This document shows, in pieces, positions 39,151 to 50,146 of a DNA stretch of 64,000 bases. The position numbers and the translations under genes were made by a program. This stretch comes from Hetaerina americana (taxonomy: Eukaryota > Arthropoda > Insecta > Odonata > Calopterygidae). Location: contig JAKTNV010000003.1 in NCBI GenBank assembly GCA_022747635.1, positions 94,503,290 to 94,567,289 on the forward strand. Direction: 5' to 3'. The notes below the pieces were generated by a model. The model did not search any database, was not told where the DNA came from, and saw only the letters and a program-made list of their open reading frames with translations. Every line of letters starts with the position of its first letter. Positions within the stretch are counted from its first letter, which is position 1.

Positions 39151-40260
39151 TTATTTACAAACATTTACCGAAACAAAAAAATATTCCGTTCACTGTGAGC
39201 ATGCATGTCCATGAGACTACTGGTAGCACCGGTCTTCAATACGAGCCACGGTCGAAGTCAATTTCCTGGCAAATTCGTTTGCAAAATCTCGTCTACAAAC
39301 CCTCTGACAGCTTTTTCACTCAAACCTCAGCCTTCCTTCAACTAAAATGTCATATGGCAAATATAATGCTTTTTCTGAATTTCTTCCCGTGATCATGATT
39401 AAGAAGTCGTTGCACATATACAAGCCGTCGCTCCATTTCAACGCAAATATATACTCAGGTAAGCATGCCTGTCAATATTTGAATTTTTAATGGAATGTCA
39501 AAAGTGATCGAAGAAACGAAATGATTTCCCCCTATGGATACGTAACGGCTTAAATTGGAAAAATAGTTTACCTTCTCGAAGTGAAAGTTGATTTCTAACG
39601 TAGGAACTTCATTTTTTTGAATAGGTATAAATGACGGCGAGGTGAGAATTTAGTATTCATATTCCACGGTGAATAAATTTAGTTTAGCAATACTTATTCC
39701 AGCAGGCCACTGTTTTATTCTCCACGTTTGACATAGTGAATGCAGGTAAATTGAAAAATGAGAAAGAATGGAACTTAAAGAAAATTGAATCCTATAAAAA
39801 AAATTTATTGACGGCAAGACCACATGATTTCCCATACCAGTTATAAAAGGTGAAAATATGTCTCAGCAGTAGGGTAGCTCATGCAGGAAGCATTGGGATT
39901 GTTTCCCTTAATATCTTCTTTCTCCTCCAAAATCACACCCACGTATTTCATTCTGACCCGAACTGAACTGGCGCTCTCGAGCAACTGGATAGATCCAGTC
40001 CGAAATCTCTTTTGTAGCGTAGGTGAGCTCTACGCACCCCTCCACCTGTCCCCCAAACTAAATTTGAGGAACCATGAAATATGACGTTCGTTGTTGAGCC
40101 CTGACATTCGCAATCCACAAACTCTCCAAAATGTCTGTTTCCCAATAGCACACTCGAGTACGCCCATTCCTTACAAGTGAGACGTTTATTATTTAAGAAC
40201 TTTTACTGCACCACGGAGCCTTCCGTAGTAACGACAGTCATGTTATTTACCACGAAAGAA
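39151..40260. other. AT-rich non-coding DNA
   Basis: No supported feature before the PLE. Confidence 0.5.
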
Positions 40261-40290
40261 TTCAAATTGTATTATTCCTTACAATTTGAA
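40261..40290. repeat. 11-bp hairpin upstream of the PLE
   Basis: TTCAAATTGTA, eight bases, then TACAATTTGAA. It lies 10 bases before the start of PLE homology and may mark the insertion or truncation junction. Confidence 0.7.
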
Positions 40291-40299
40291 CCTTTTTAG

Positions 40300-42450
40300 A
40301 TTTTAACATTCCAACAGTTTGGCGCCCAACTCAACGCCACTGATTGGGACACAATAGAGACAATAACCCACGACTCATCCCGGAATACTGAAACTGCAGT
40401 GCGGGAGACGCAGATCAGGAAATTCGAAAAACTATCCGACCGACAACATCCCAGCAGTTTGGGTCATGGCCCCGAAAAGGACCGTTCAGTCATCAACTTT
40501 ACGGACTACCAACTGACCAATGCTCACATCTCGATTTTATCGAAAGGACTGAATTTCGCTATTGCTCCAACAAAAATACCAAAGGAAGAAATCGTCACAG
40601 AAGTGGAATATGCCATCCGGAAGCTTCCGAAGGGAGACGCCGATGAAATTAGAGAAGATGTTGCCCGCATTCTCCGGAACGCAAGACCACCCAAAATGAA
40701 CATCACGGGAGCCGAACGACGAGCCTTATCCGATCTCCGCGGGAACGAAAACATTCTCATACTCCCAGCGGACAAGGGAAACTCCACGGTCCTCATGAAG
40801 AGAGGTGACTACGAAATGAAGATTTCCCGTATGCTGGAAGACTCCACTTACAGAAAACTTCGTTCGGATCCCACTGCAAAAGCGGAGCGAGACACCAGGG
40901 CGCTGATAAAGAATTCTACCATTCCACGGGAACATCAAACACGTCTGTTCCCATCTGCGGCCAAGCCACCAAGACTATATGGATTACCCAAAGTCCACAA
41001 AGAAGGGGTGCCCCTCAGGCCAATAGTCAGCCAAATAGACGGACCAACCTATAGACTGTCCAAATACTTAGCACAGTCACTTCAACCTTACGTCGGACAA
41101 ACCTCATCTTTCGTGAGAGACTCCACTCATTTCATCGAAATATTGAAGAAGATTACTATCAGCCCCAACGACATCTTAGTCAGCTTCGACGTTGCATCAC
41201 TCTTCACAAACGTCCCAATTCAAGAATCGGTGGACATCATCAAAGAGCTCACAAAATCCGGCATTCCAGAGGATCATCCGCAGCTGATAGAGTACTGCCT
41301 ACGGAACTCCTACTTCCTTTGGAGCGGGAGTTTCTTCGAACAACGCGAAGGAGCGGCAATGGGCTCACCCCTATCCCCGGTGATAGCAGACATCTATATG
41401 GAAAAATTCGAACAAACGGCGATCAAATCCCATGATAAAAAACCAAAGTTATGGCTAAGATACGTGGACGACACGTTCGTAATTTGGCCACATGGACCTG
41501 AAGAACTGCAGAGATTCCTGGAGCACCTCAACTCTCAGCATCCGGCAATACAATTCACTATGGAGACCGAAAAAGACAACCAAATCCCGTTTTTGGACAT
41601 AATGGTGAAGAGGAGGACCAACGGGAGTATCGGCCACTCAGTATACAGGAAGGCCACCCATACTGACCGCTACCTGAACGCCCACTCACATCATCACCCG
41701 TCCCAGAAGGCATCACTCGTGGCAACACTCCTGCATCGCGCATACAAACTTTCGGATGCAGAATCATTGGCCAAGGAAAAGGAACATTTGATGACGACAC
41801 TGAAGATAAATGGATACAAAGAAGAATTGGTCCTGAAAAGGACCGCTAAAGTGGAAAAACGCCACCAGACACCCGACAAGGAGAAACATCAAACTGACAA
41901 GCCAGGAACCTATGCCATCATCCCCTACGTCACCGGCACAAGCGAAAAGATCTCGAGGGTCCTGAAGAAGAAAGACATTGTCACAAGATTTAACTGCGTG
42001 ACCAAAATAAGCCAGATAATTCCAAGGCCCAAGGACAAGATCCCGAAAGGTCTTCTCGAAGGTGTGTACCGCGTGCCTTGCTCTTGCGGCAAATCGTATA
42101 TCGGCGAGACATGCAGGTCCATGAAGACCCGCCTGCAAGAACACAAGAGGGCAACGAAGAATAAGAAATTCAGCCTATCAGCAGTCGCCGAGCATGCCTG
42201 GAGCGAACCCGGACACGACATCAAATTTGACGAAGCCGAGATAATCACCAAGGAAAAAAGATACTATCCTCGGCTGATTAGAGAATCAATTGAGATCACA
42301 AAAACGCCGAGAAACTTCAACCGGGAAGACGGTTACCACCTGACGAACGCCTGGAAGAGAGTGTTCCAGAAACCAACCAATCACAACGCAGCAGCGAGAG
42401 AGCGAGGGCTATATAAGCGCAGCCAAAATGATATCGGCACTTCGACCTGA
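40300..42450 (+). CDS. PLE polyprotein: reverse transcriptase + GIY-YIG endonuclease
   Basis: Catalyses reverse transcription of element RNA and second-domain DNA cleavage for integration. The frame is open from 40300. No ATG precedes codon 100 (counted from a GTG at 40399), so the N-terminus is missing or begins elsewhere and the start is unknown. Counting from 40399: ILPADKG 121-127; RLYGLPKVHK 192-201 and PLRPIVS 205-211 (fingers); FDVASLFTNVP 263-273, motif A with catalytic Asp; AAMGSPLSPVIADIYME 319-335, motif B; YVDDTF 355-360, motif C with the Asp pair; IPFLDIMV 396-403; a charged linker at about 450-530; then GIY-YIG with GVY 555-557, YIGET 567-571, R573 and R578, EHAWSEPGHDIKFDEA 598-613 and ESIEI 629-633. 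All catalytic residues are present. At about 716 codons it is a little shorter than typical full-length PLE proteins. It could still encode an enzyme if transcribed. Confidence 0.95.
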   Translation: MLTFQQFGAQLNATDWDTIETITHDSSRNTETAVRETQIRKFEKLSDRQHPSSLGHGPEKDRSVINFTDYQLTNAHISILSKGLNFAIAPTKIPKEEIVTEVEYAIRKLPKGDADEIREDVARILRNARPPKMNITGAERRALSDLRGNENILILPADKGNSTVLMKRGDYEMKISRMLEDSTYRKLRSDPTAKAERDTRALIKNSTIPREHQTRLFPSAAKPPRLYGLPKVHKEGVPLRPIVSQIDGPTYRLSKYLAQSLQPYVGQTSSFVRDSTHFIEILKKITISPNDILVSFDVASLFTNVPIQESVDIIKELTKSGIPEDHPQLIEYCLRNSYFLWSGSFFEQREGAAMGSPLSPVIADIYMEKFEQTAIKSHDKKPKLWLRYVDDTFVIWPHGPEELQRFLEHLNSQHPAIQFTMETEKDNQIPFLDIMVKRRTNGSIGHSVYRKATHTDRYLNAHSHHHPSQKASLVATLLHRAYKLSDAESLAKEKEHLMTTLKINGYKEELVLKRTAKVEKRHQTPDKEKHQTDKPGTYAIIPYVTGTSEKISRVLKKKDIVTRFNCVTKISQIIPRPKDKIPKGLLEGVYRVPCSCGKSYIGETCRSMKTRLQEHKRATKNKKFSLSAVAEHAWSEPGHDIKFDEAEIITKEKRYYPRLIRESIEITKTPRNFNREDGYHLTNAWKRVFQKPTNHNAAARERGLYKRSQNDIGTST

Positions 42451-42477
42451 AGACGCCTGGTGGAATCCAGGCGAAAC
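42447..42477 (+). ncRNA. Hammerhead-like ribozyme motif at the PLE stop codon
   Basis: CTGAAGA (hammerhead core CUGANGA), one extra C, a GCCTGG-TGGAAT-CCAGGC stem-loop, then GAAAC. A following TGTC...GACA pair (about 42478-42494) could supply another short helix. The ORF stop TGA lies inside the core. PLEs are known to carry hammerhead ribozymes. The extra base between core and stem means activity is not assured. Confidence 0.5.
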
Positions 42478-42534
42478 TGTCGTCAACCATGACAACCAAC
42501 GCGGCGGGAACCCGGAAAATGGAGACATCCACGA

Positions 42535-43250
42535 ACAGCCTTCTATATTATTTTTTTACTTATCTTTTCTATATCTTTACTCATGGTATCCGTCATGAAT
42601 TCTCTTCTCGCAAATTTCTCTTTCGTTGACATACATTTTATTATAACTACTATCTCCCCTTTCCTCTTAAGTATTCCTCTACATGAACTGCTCCACCTTC
42701 TCTAGCTAATTTCTTTAGCATTAACATTTGACTTGGTTTTCCTACTTCTCAATAATCTCCCTAGTTTCGTATTTTTGCAGTTAAGCCTTATCCCATAGCT
42801 CTTACAATGTTCCTATGAAGAACTCAATGATAAATCGAATCACTTGGCTGTCTGACTCACTATAGCTAGATCATCCGCAAACATAGCTGGCTTAATTATT
42901 TTGCCACCTACACTTATTCCTAGCTCGAGCACTTCCTATGCTGCCCTAAACATTTCCTCAGCATGTACGTTGAAAGGTACCGGCAATAACGGGCAATACT
43001 ATTTCACTCCCCCTGTCAGCAACTGCCTATTCTGTTTCTCCCTATACTAACCTTATCTGCGCCGTCTAACTCATGGACATGTTTCGAAAAAGTTGTTAAC
43101 CCTCCAGTCTACTCGTATAATCCGCAATATCTCCATTAACTTTGTCTTATCTTTATGGTTGAATGCCTTCCAAAAATCAAGAAAACACGCAAAGGTATCT
43201 TCAATTTACTCACTATTCCTTTCCAATAACGTTCTCACCCCTGGAATTCG
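42535..43250 (-). pseudogene. Second LINE family, RT fragment abutting the PLE
   Basis: Minus-strand reverse transcriptase relic of the family seen at 28.3-29.1 kb. In sense order: RTLLERNSE near 43220, DTFACFLDFWKAFNHKDKT (motif A region) at about 43143-43199, MEILRIIRVDWR near 43110, PFNVHAEEMFRAA near 42960, the catalytic FADDLAIVSQTAK with FADD at 42870-42881, and STKEKFARREFMTDTMSKDI near 42570-42630. Stop codons and frameshifts separate these. The sequence breaks off at the PLE 3' end, so the PLE either inserted into it or caps a truncation. Endonuclease and C-terminus are missing. Confidence 0.8.
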
Positions 43251-45299
43251 AGGGATTACGCAGATTTACATAGATGTAGAAATGAAGAAATGTGTTATTT
43301 TATCAAATGAAATAAATTAATCAATCTAATAACAAAACCAATTGTCCAATCCAATAACACTCCTAAATACTTAATAACATGCACCCACTATGTAAATGGA
43401 CATTTGCATGGAATGCGTGGACAACTTGAATATACAAATTTAAAATTAAAAAGGCAGGTTTTCCCTATGCCATAACATAAATTTTGAGTTTTCACTCATC
43501 AAAGGGGAATTTTATTCAAATCATTTCCGTAAAAAATTTAAATCTGGTTGCATATTGCGATGAGTAGTTTCCCAAGCCGAATAGCATAGTAGCAAAGCAG
43601 TAACATTTCCATTGAAATTTCGGCTACACATGTCATTGACATTAACAAGAATTAAAATACATCCACATAAACAAAAGGTCCCTACGCTGAGCCTTAAGGA
43701 TCGAACAAACTTATCACTTTATCCATACTATTCAGTTTATTTTATCTTACACACTGCTTTTGCATTGACAAATAACTCTTGAAACAATCCAAAGTGATTC
43801 CGCGTATGCTTGCGAGGATTAATTCAATGAAAAGGACAGAAGGTGTGAGAGTATCATAAGGTCTTTTAATGCCAACGAATAAAGTTGCAGCGTGTCTTTC
43901 AAAACTGATGGCATTATGTACTGCCCTCATGTTTCTCTAAAATATCTTCAGCTCCATCTCCAATTATATACCTAAATTCATCATTATTGAAAAAATCAAA
44001 GAAACTTCGGAATGTGCTGTTACAGTAACTTTCAACGGAGTCATCTGCTAAATGTGGATTTCAATGCAACATTTTCAGAGTGTAAAAACAGGGGCGAATG
44101 ATTTTTACACTCTGAAACTGTTGCATTGTATTACTGGAAAGTTTTCCCGCGCGGAGAAATTTTATGAAGCGATTTTTCTAGGACTTAGGAAAGTACAAAG
44201 AGAAAGTAAATTGCCCTTTAGTTAGTATTTTTCATCTGTCACAATTATTAAACTTGCTTTCTGTGACCTTTAAAAAAACAGCTTTTCTTCATGAACCTGG
44301 GACATCACTTGAAGGGAAACTTAAATTACATATGTACGCACAAACAGGGGGAATAGGATCAAATATTTCTTTCATGAATTTCGAGTTTATGCCATTATAT
44401 CGGTGTTAATTGCTCAGCCTAAATAGTTTAACCAATTTAATGTTTCCCATAGGACTTAAAAGTTAAAGTAACAGGGATCCTATAAGTAATTAAAAATGAT
44501 TTTTGAACTGGTAAATGAACTGGTAATATGCAAACGTCATCAGCTTTTGTTGATTCTCTATCGAAGACAAAGGCAAAAATAATTAAATTTCTTGACGTAA
44601 TGGTGAAGTTATCAAAAATACTACTATTTAAAGTCAATTCTATTGTTTCATGTCCTGTCCAGTCAGTTCTGGAAGCTAATTTAATTGTTCTTTGGAATTC
44701 CCGCAATATCCCCGGTATAATAAAATCTCAGTGGCTATAGATGGATCGCTGAAAATGAGTAGTTGCGAGGTTATTGTTTACGCATAATACGGACATGATT
44801 TGGTTCTCACATTCTATAGAAATATTTCAGTATTGGTAAAATAAAAGAGTAAAATATCAAATTATTATGTGACATTACACTCTAGAGTCGTGTTGAAACC
44901 ACCTTTTCAGGGTTTCATTTTTTATAAGAGACAAACGATATTCCACACTCTGTACCGTATCCACACAATGGAAGCGGTACCCTTCCCCCTTTCTCTTGTT
45001 TCCAAATGCCAAAGGAACCAACTAATGAGCAATGTTGATGGCCGACTCTCACCCCATGCGGTACTCGGAACAAAGGGGTATCCTATTTGTTAAACATGAT
45101 AATCATTTTTTTAAAGTATTCCTCGAAATTGATATCAAAATCCGCAAATAATCCGATAATGTCTATGGTTCCACGAAGCTTCATCTTTACCAAAGCTTTT
45201 CTCTGAAGACAGGCGTTCGAGAAAAATGCACTGGAATAAGATGTCACGTGGAGGAAATTATTAATTTACTTAATTTAGACTTGACAGCGTCAACTCACT
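43251..45299. other. AT-rich non-coding DNA
   Basis: Apart from the fold-back at 44062-44128 nothing is supported. Confidence 0.5.
44062..44128. repeat. Fold-back (MITE-like) repeat
   Basis: Arms of 27 bases, CAATGCAACATTTTCAGAGT... at 44062-44088 and its complement at 44102-44128, with two mismatches by eye and a 13-base loop. A TA follows the right arm. No coding sequence. Probably a hairpin-type non-autonomous element. Confidence 0.75.
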
Positions 45300-45660
45300 T
45301 AGAGCAGGCAACAAAGAAACCCGATCACCCGACGACAATAGTGGCCCGTGGGTAATGGGATCCCACCACCCTCGCATTATCCCTCCTCCCGCAGCTAACT
45401 GACTCCCAAGGAGACGCGTGCTTACAAGTTGACGTCAACTTGTTGCTTGGGAGTAAAGAGAAAGCAAAGAATATCCGTCCAAGATGGTAGTTGCGAGGGG
45501 GCTTTTGACGAAATGGAGACGAGGCTCGGGTGTTTGCGCACGTGGGAGCATAATTTATTTAGCCACTCGGAAAACGAGAGAGGGCGTCGTCGACGGAGTG
45601 AGGCGAGGAAGAGCAGGTGCTCGGAAAAATGGAAACTTGAGTGCACTTTTCTCTTCATAC
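45300..45660. other. CpG-rich block with CRE palindrome
   Basis: GC- and CpG-richer than its flanks. Overlapping open frames on both strands (78, 95 and 108 codons) have no domains. It contains the palindrome at 45424-45443, which makes a regulatory role plausible. Confidence 0.4.
45424..45443. promoter_or_regulatory. Perfect 20-bp palindrome centred on a CRE
   Basis: ACAAGTTGACGTCAACTTGT equals its own reverse complement and has the full CREB/ATF consensus TGACGTCA at its centre. Binding is inferred from the motif only. Confidence 0.5.
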
Positions 45661-46809
45661 TCTCCGCTCCACTTGAAAATTTCAGTGCCGACTACATATA
45701 TATTTTTCAGAGGTAGCCATGCTTCAGGTCACAAAGAGAACATTTTGAAGCGTCCAAAAAATAATAAAACGGTGTTGTACGACCAAAATGACTACATCTC
45801 TATGGCGTAAGGCGCTTTTATTCAAGTGCTCATCTCGAGAACAATAGATGAACATAAGAAATGATTTATTGAATGGATTAGTCTGATGATCAATGCACAT
45901 ACCAAGTCATCCATGTCAGTTTGGTCCTTGGCATGCATATTGTTGCCTATATGATGCATGCTAACAGATGTGTATTCATATTTCAATAGTTTATGGTGTC
46001 AAATTAAATCAAGTTATATGGTGCTAATAAAATGGTGTGAAGATAAATTATTGCAAGGAGTTTGCCGATTGATTTAAACATTCCAACAATGGAAGAGAGC
46101 GGATATCATTCCCTGTGCACTATTCAATCATAGGTTACCGAAGCGAATTCCTTTAACACATAGAATGATGGGGTAATTAAGATTACTATAAGAATTTGTG
46201 ATAGGCAATTAGTGTGATTAATAGTAAAGATGGCACTTTTGGAAGAACCCTGATTTGCATGGGTTAAAATTGGGGTAATTTGGTGCAATACTCATTTACT
46301 TACCTCACATAAACCATGGGAATGATCAAAAAACGACTCACTCACATAAAGTCTTTCTATTTTTCAGCAGTGGGACCTAATCACCACTTTCATTCTATCA
46401 AATTACTAGTCCATGCAAATATTTAATGGGTAAATAGAAGGGCATATTTTCTGTATTATTTCGTATTGGAGGATTTTACCTGAAAAATTAGATTAGACGA
46501 ATGGAAACAACAGGAGTGTCTACAACGGTAACTTAGACGCTGACACATTCTTATCCCAATATTCACTTGTCAGAAATTCGTGTTTTTCACACCTGTTAAT
46601 GCAACTGCGAGACACGAAATGGACCGAGAAGAATGACGTTGGATTCGCTTTAGACGGGGATGAATGGGGAAACTCTCGCATCCCTAACTCTTCATTACGA
46701 TAATTTTTAGGCCACACATTTTGAGTGCCTCTACATTCGTCAATGCAGCTCTCACTAATGGGAGAAGAACTGCAAATAAACAAAAAGGTGTCAGTGTGAC
46801 ATCCATTCA
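45661..46809. other. AT-rich non-coding DNA
   Basis: No supported feature. Confidence 0.5.
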
Positions 46810-47620
46810 GTTGAAACCTTTCGATGGCTGAGGGAGGAAGCGCTTTCGATGGGGTGAAAATAAAAAACCCCTCTCGCCCGGTTGTGGGCTGCGTACGAAG
46901 CATGGCGTTAGGGTGTGTGAAAGAGGGAGACAGTGAGAAAGAGGGAGAGGAGATCAGACAGGCCATTCCGAAAGTCTTGGGGAACTGAAAGTGAGGGGTG
47001 GGGAAGAAAAAGAAATTCGTCGACGCAGGTGGGGAAGGGGGCAATGTTATTACGCGGGATTGTGGTGGCGAGATGGGGGATGATGTGAGCTAAGGAGGGA
47101 GGACGTCTGACCGGCTGGCTTTCGAAAGGCGGAGATGGGTAGGGGGCTCAGGGCTTTGGTGTGAGAGGGAGGGTTGAACTTGAGTGTGGAGGGGAGGATT
47201 GTGTACCCACCTACTCTTTCCTCCGGAATCCTTTTGTCACCGAGGTGCGGGTCGGACCCTAATGGAGGACTGCTTCCCACGGCAGTGGGCGAGCATCTCA
47301 AGGCAGGGCGGCAGTACAAACTTGGCCAAAGACATGTCCCACTCTCCTTCCACCTCTTCTAGAGTCTCAATCCTCCACATGTCGGACCACAGCGAGAGTG
47401 GTTAGAGGGGGAGGAGAAGTGGGAAAATTGTGGGAGAAGAAGTGAGGAAAGGGAAGGGTGATGGCTGGGATACCGAGTCACTTTCCTCCTGCACCATCCG
47501 ACCGTTTTCTTGTCGGAGAGGGTGAGGGGAGACGGAATGAGATCGACACTCCCCAACCCGACCTCATATTTCATTCACCGAGGAGAGAGAGGGAAGACAG
47601 GTGACGGGAAACATTCCTCT
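46810..47620. other. Purine-rich islands
   Basis: G/A-rich + strand at about 46820-47190 and again at 47395-47470 and 47510-47620, with a balanced CpG-containing stretch between. Minus-strand frames of up to 174 codons are Ser/Pro/Phe-rich translations of the pyrimidine strand. Not genes. Confidence 0.5.
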
Positions 47621-48244
47621 GAAGAAATCCTGACCGGATGTCCCCTCGCTCAAAATTTGCAGCGCAAACACGTGATGTCCGCGAGTTGCTTCCTCCGGAC
47701 ATTAGACTTCTATACTTTCCATCCTGATTCACGCCCAAGTACGGGCTTTTAGCGAGGCATTTTTGAAGGATTGAAACTTAACAGGACATGAGAGTACCAC
47801 TTTGATGTTAGAGTAAAGTTCGAGTCACTAATTTCATAATATAATTTAGACAATTCTCTATGCTACGTTACAAAATACCAATTCGTTTCAGGGGGCCATT
47901 CTGACTGTAAAAATAAATGTTCATGCACTGGGAATTATAGAAATCCTACTAAAAATATTGATACAAATGTCGACCCTTCTCGTTTCCAATGAATGAGTGA
48001 CTGTTCAACGACGCATGCTATTCCTTTGAATATTTAGAATCGGAGATATTCTGAGATGAGCCAATATTAACACTGTGGAGTTACCAAGTGCTGCTCATAT
48101 TGATGCAAGGATGAAATCCTGCAATGTTTCATGGTACTCGTCAAATTATTTAAATTAAATCCCTACAATTTTTAAACAAAATTATAGCACCACAACATTG
48201 ATTCGCACGTTACAAGGAAAAAATTAATGTTCACAAAAAAGAAA
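47621..48244. other. AT-rich non-coding DNA
   Basis: No supported feature. Confidence 0.5.
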
Positions 48245-48455
48245 CATCTATATCTCTCTACATAATACCCCGTAAACCGTCGCAAGGACGTGTGGCAGGT
48301 GATGGTAGGTCACCAGCCATTCTACATATAATCCCTCTATATCCTCACGCACCTGACACCCCGCGACCCCTTGGAAAGGAGATGACCGAATACTAATCAT
48401 GCAACATGCTTACATATATTACGAGTATTACATGATTAGCAGCTATCCCAACGAT
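48245..48455 (-). repeat. CR1-like LINE 3' UTR and tail
   Basis: On the minus strand it ends GGGGTATTATGTAGAGAGAT, preceded by CACACGTCC..GCGACGGTTTAC. About 190 bases match 25681-25890. Homology may extend on the minus strand to about 48740, where a decayed SFFPRT-like segment could lie, but that extension is weak. Confidence 0.75.
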
Positions 48456-50084
48456 ATATTATTTAAAATTAGTTCCTGGTTGGATTTAAGTTATTCTTGA
48501 CTTGTAATTTTACTTTATTATGAAATTATTATTGACGTCTGAAGATTCTTCACTAATTTTTTAGTGCTTCGCAAATCTGTTTTTAATCTCTTGTTTTCTA
48601 TTTAACTCAACAATGGAAAGTTCATTTTTAATTATTATCTAATATTAATCAAATTGGCTTCTTTCAATTAACAAAGTGCCTGCACACAAATGCTAACCAC
48701 TGAAACGTACGCCCAATTCGGAACGTCGTCGAAAAAGTTTATCATTTCCAAATGTTACAATTATTCTGTGACTATGTTTTTCCCTTGTCAGAGAATCCCC
48801 GGTGTGGGATTCCAAACCGCAATTTAAAGATAAGTCGATAAGTGTAGTACCCAACGAATACAATGGAATGATTGAATTTAATTCCAGTTATAGTATTTTT
48901 CACAGCAATATTTACGTGAAATTGTATAATTTAACCATGTTACGAATCCATTCCACGGATTTTCTGATCAGCCATTCCTACATTTTATCATCAGAGGCAT
49001 GCACTAAAACTGTGATTAGCAAATGTCATTCAACGCAATATAATTAATTTGTAGAAAATTATTTGTCTACCAATATCGCACAACCCATCATTCGCAAAAC
49101 AGAATTTGAACTAAAAACTTAATGACTGAATACCAGTTAACCGAACGGGGTACTGCTTATTAAAAAATTTTCCACTCATCACTTCTATTTCTCTGGATAG
49201 ACTTCATTCGCTAAAATCTTGGCGTGTTATCGGAAGAAATAAATGAAACAGATTGTACCTCACTCCTCTCTGTCTTGCCATTCCTATACCTTAATTTTCT
49301 GCAAACTCTAAACCACCCCTCCGTTACTCCACACTCATCGCCATATATTCCAGTGTTTCCTTAGATACCCTGCGTCTGGTCTCGTAGCAACCGACAGCCC
49401 CTCCATCCTCGATAAATGGGGCTCTTCATTTCTCTTGATTAAATTAAGCCCTTATTCTTACTATATGTGCGCATCTGCAGTCCCGCGTCTCGATTGTAGT
49501 GTTCGTTTTTAGGCAAAGAGCTCTTCATAATAGAGCAATAAAGAAAGAGATGGCCCGCGCAATAAATGTTTCGACAGAATGGCCGACGAACTCCCGACGA
49601 ACGTAATTACTTCAGAGATAGCGACAGATCGTCGCCGAAACGCTGAGGGAACGAACGCACACATTGGCCCTACCAAACCCCGATGGACACGCCTCCTGAA
49701 TGGGAGGAAAGAGTCGGGTGACAGCATTTTTTGGAAGTGATATTCTCCAAATTCTGTCACAATCAACACTGCACAAAAACCGAAAGTGCTATTAAAAAAA
49801 ATCCACGCCGACATATTTCCAGGAACAACATTTTGGAATGGACTGTGCATTAAACTCCTATAGGAAATGACGGCTGGTCATACTGATATTTTTTTAACCC
49901 TAAAGGAATGACGTTGTCACATCCAATTACTTACGTTATTGCCATCGAGTAGAATCACACTTATAATATACGAAAGAAAACGCGCGTGAATTGAATATTC
50001 ATTTTAGTCAATACCCCCTCATCCGTATGCCATTATTCCGCATTTTATTTCATTTTCTTACCTTGTACTACTTACATTTTACAA
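48456..50084. other. AT-rich non-coding DNA
   Basis: No firm feature. A CpG-containing patch at 49550-49700 carries a domain-less 113-codon minus-strand frame. Confidence 0.45.
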
Positions 50085-50146
50085 ATACATAATACCCCGT
50101 AAGCCGCAGTAAAGGCGTGTGGCGGTGGGTGATAGGTCACCACCCG
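50085..50146 (-). repeat. CR1-like LINE 3' tail, very short
   Basis: On the minus strand: GGTGACCTATCACCCACCGC, CACACGCC, GCGGCTTACGGGG and TATTATGTAT. Only about 62 bases remain, and the 5' truncation point coincides exactly with the left arm of the long inverted repeat that follows. Confidence 0.75.

Larger units (their letters stand above)
40298..42540 (+). mobile_element. Penelope-like element (PLE), 5'-truncated
   Basis: Retroelement of the Penelope group, recognised from its reverse transcriptase plus C-terminal GIY-YIG nuclease, a combination specific to canonical PLEs. Coding homology begins immediately after a stop at 40297-40299. The 3' end is placed at about 42535-42540, where the sequence becomes recognisable as the neighbouring LINE on the opposite strand. 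The body is distinctly GC-richer than its surroundings and has no internal stop, so this is the youngest element in the window. Both target-site duplication and upstream terminal repeat are missing or unrecognised. Confidence 0.9.

Noticed and set aside
40310..40335. TTTGGCGCCCAAC resembling a retroviral-type primer-binding site
   Set aside because: It lies inside the open PLE reading frame and there are no long terminal repeats, gag or protease nearby.
41455..42251. Minus-strand frames of 60-126 codons
   Set aside because: They are mirror frames of the PLE coding sequence.
46520..47044. 174-codon - frame
   Set aside because: It begins in the pyrimidine strand of a GA-rich island; the remainder has no recognisable domain and no splice context.
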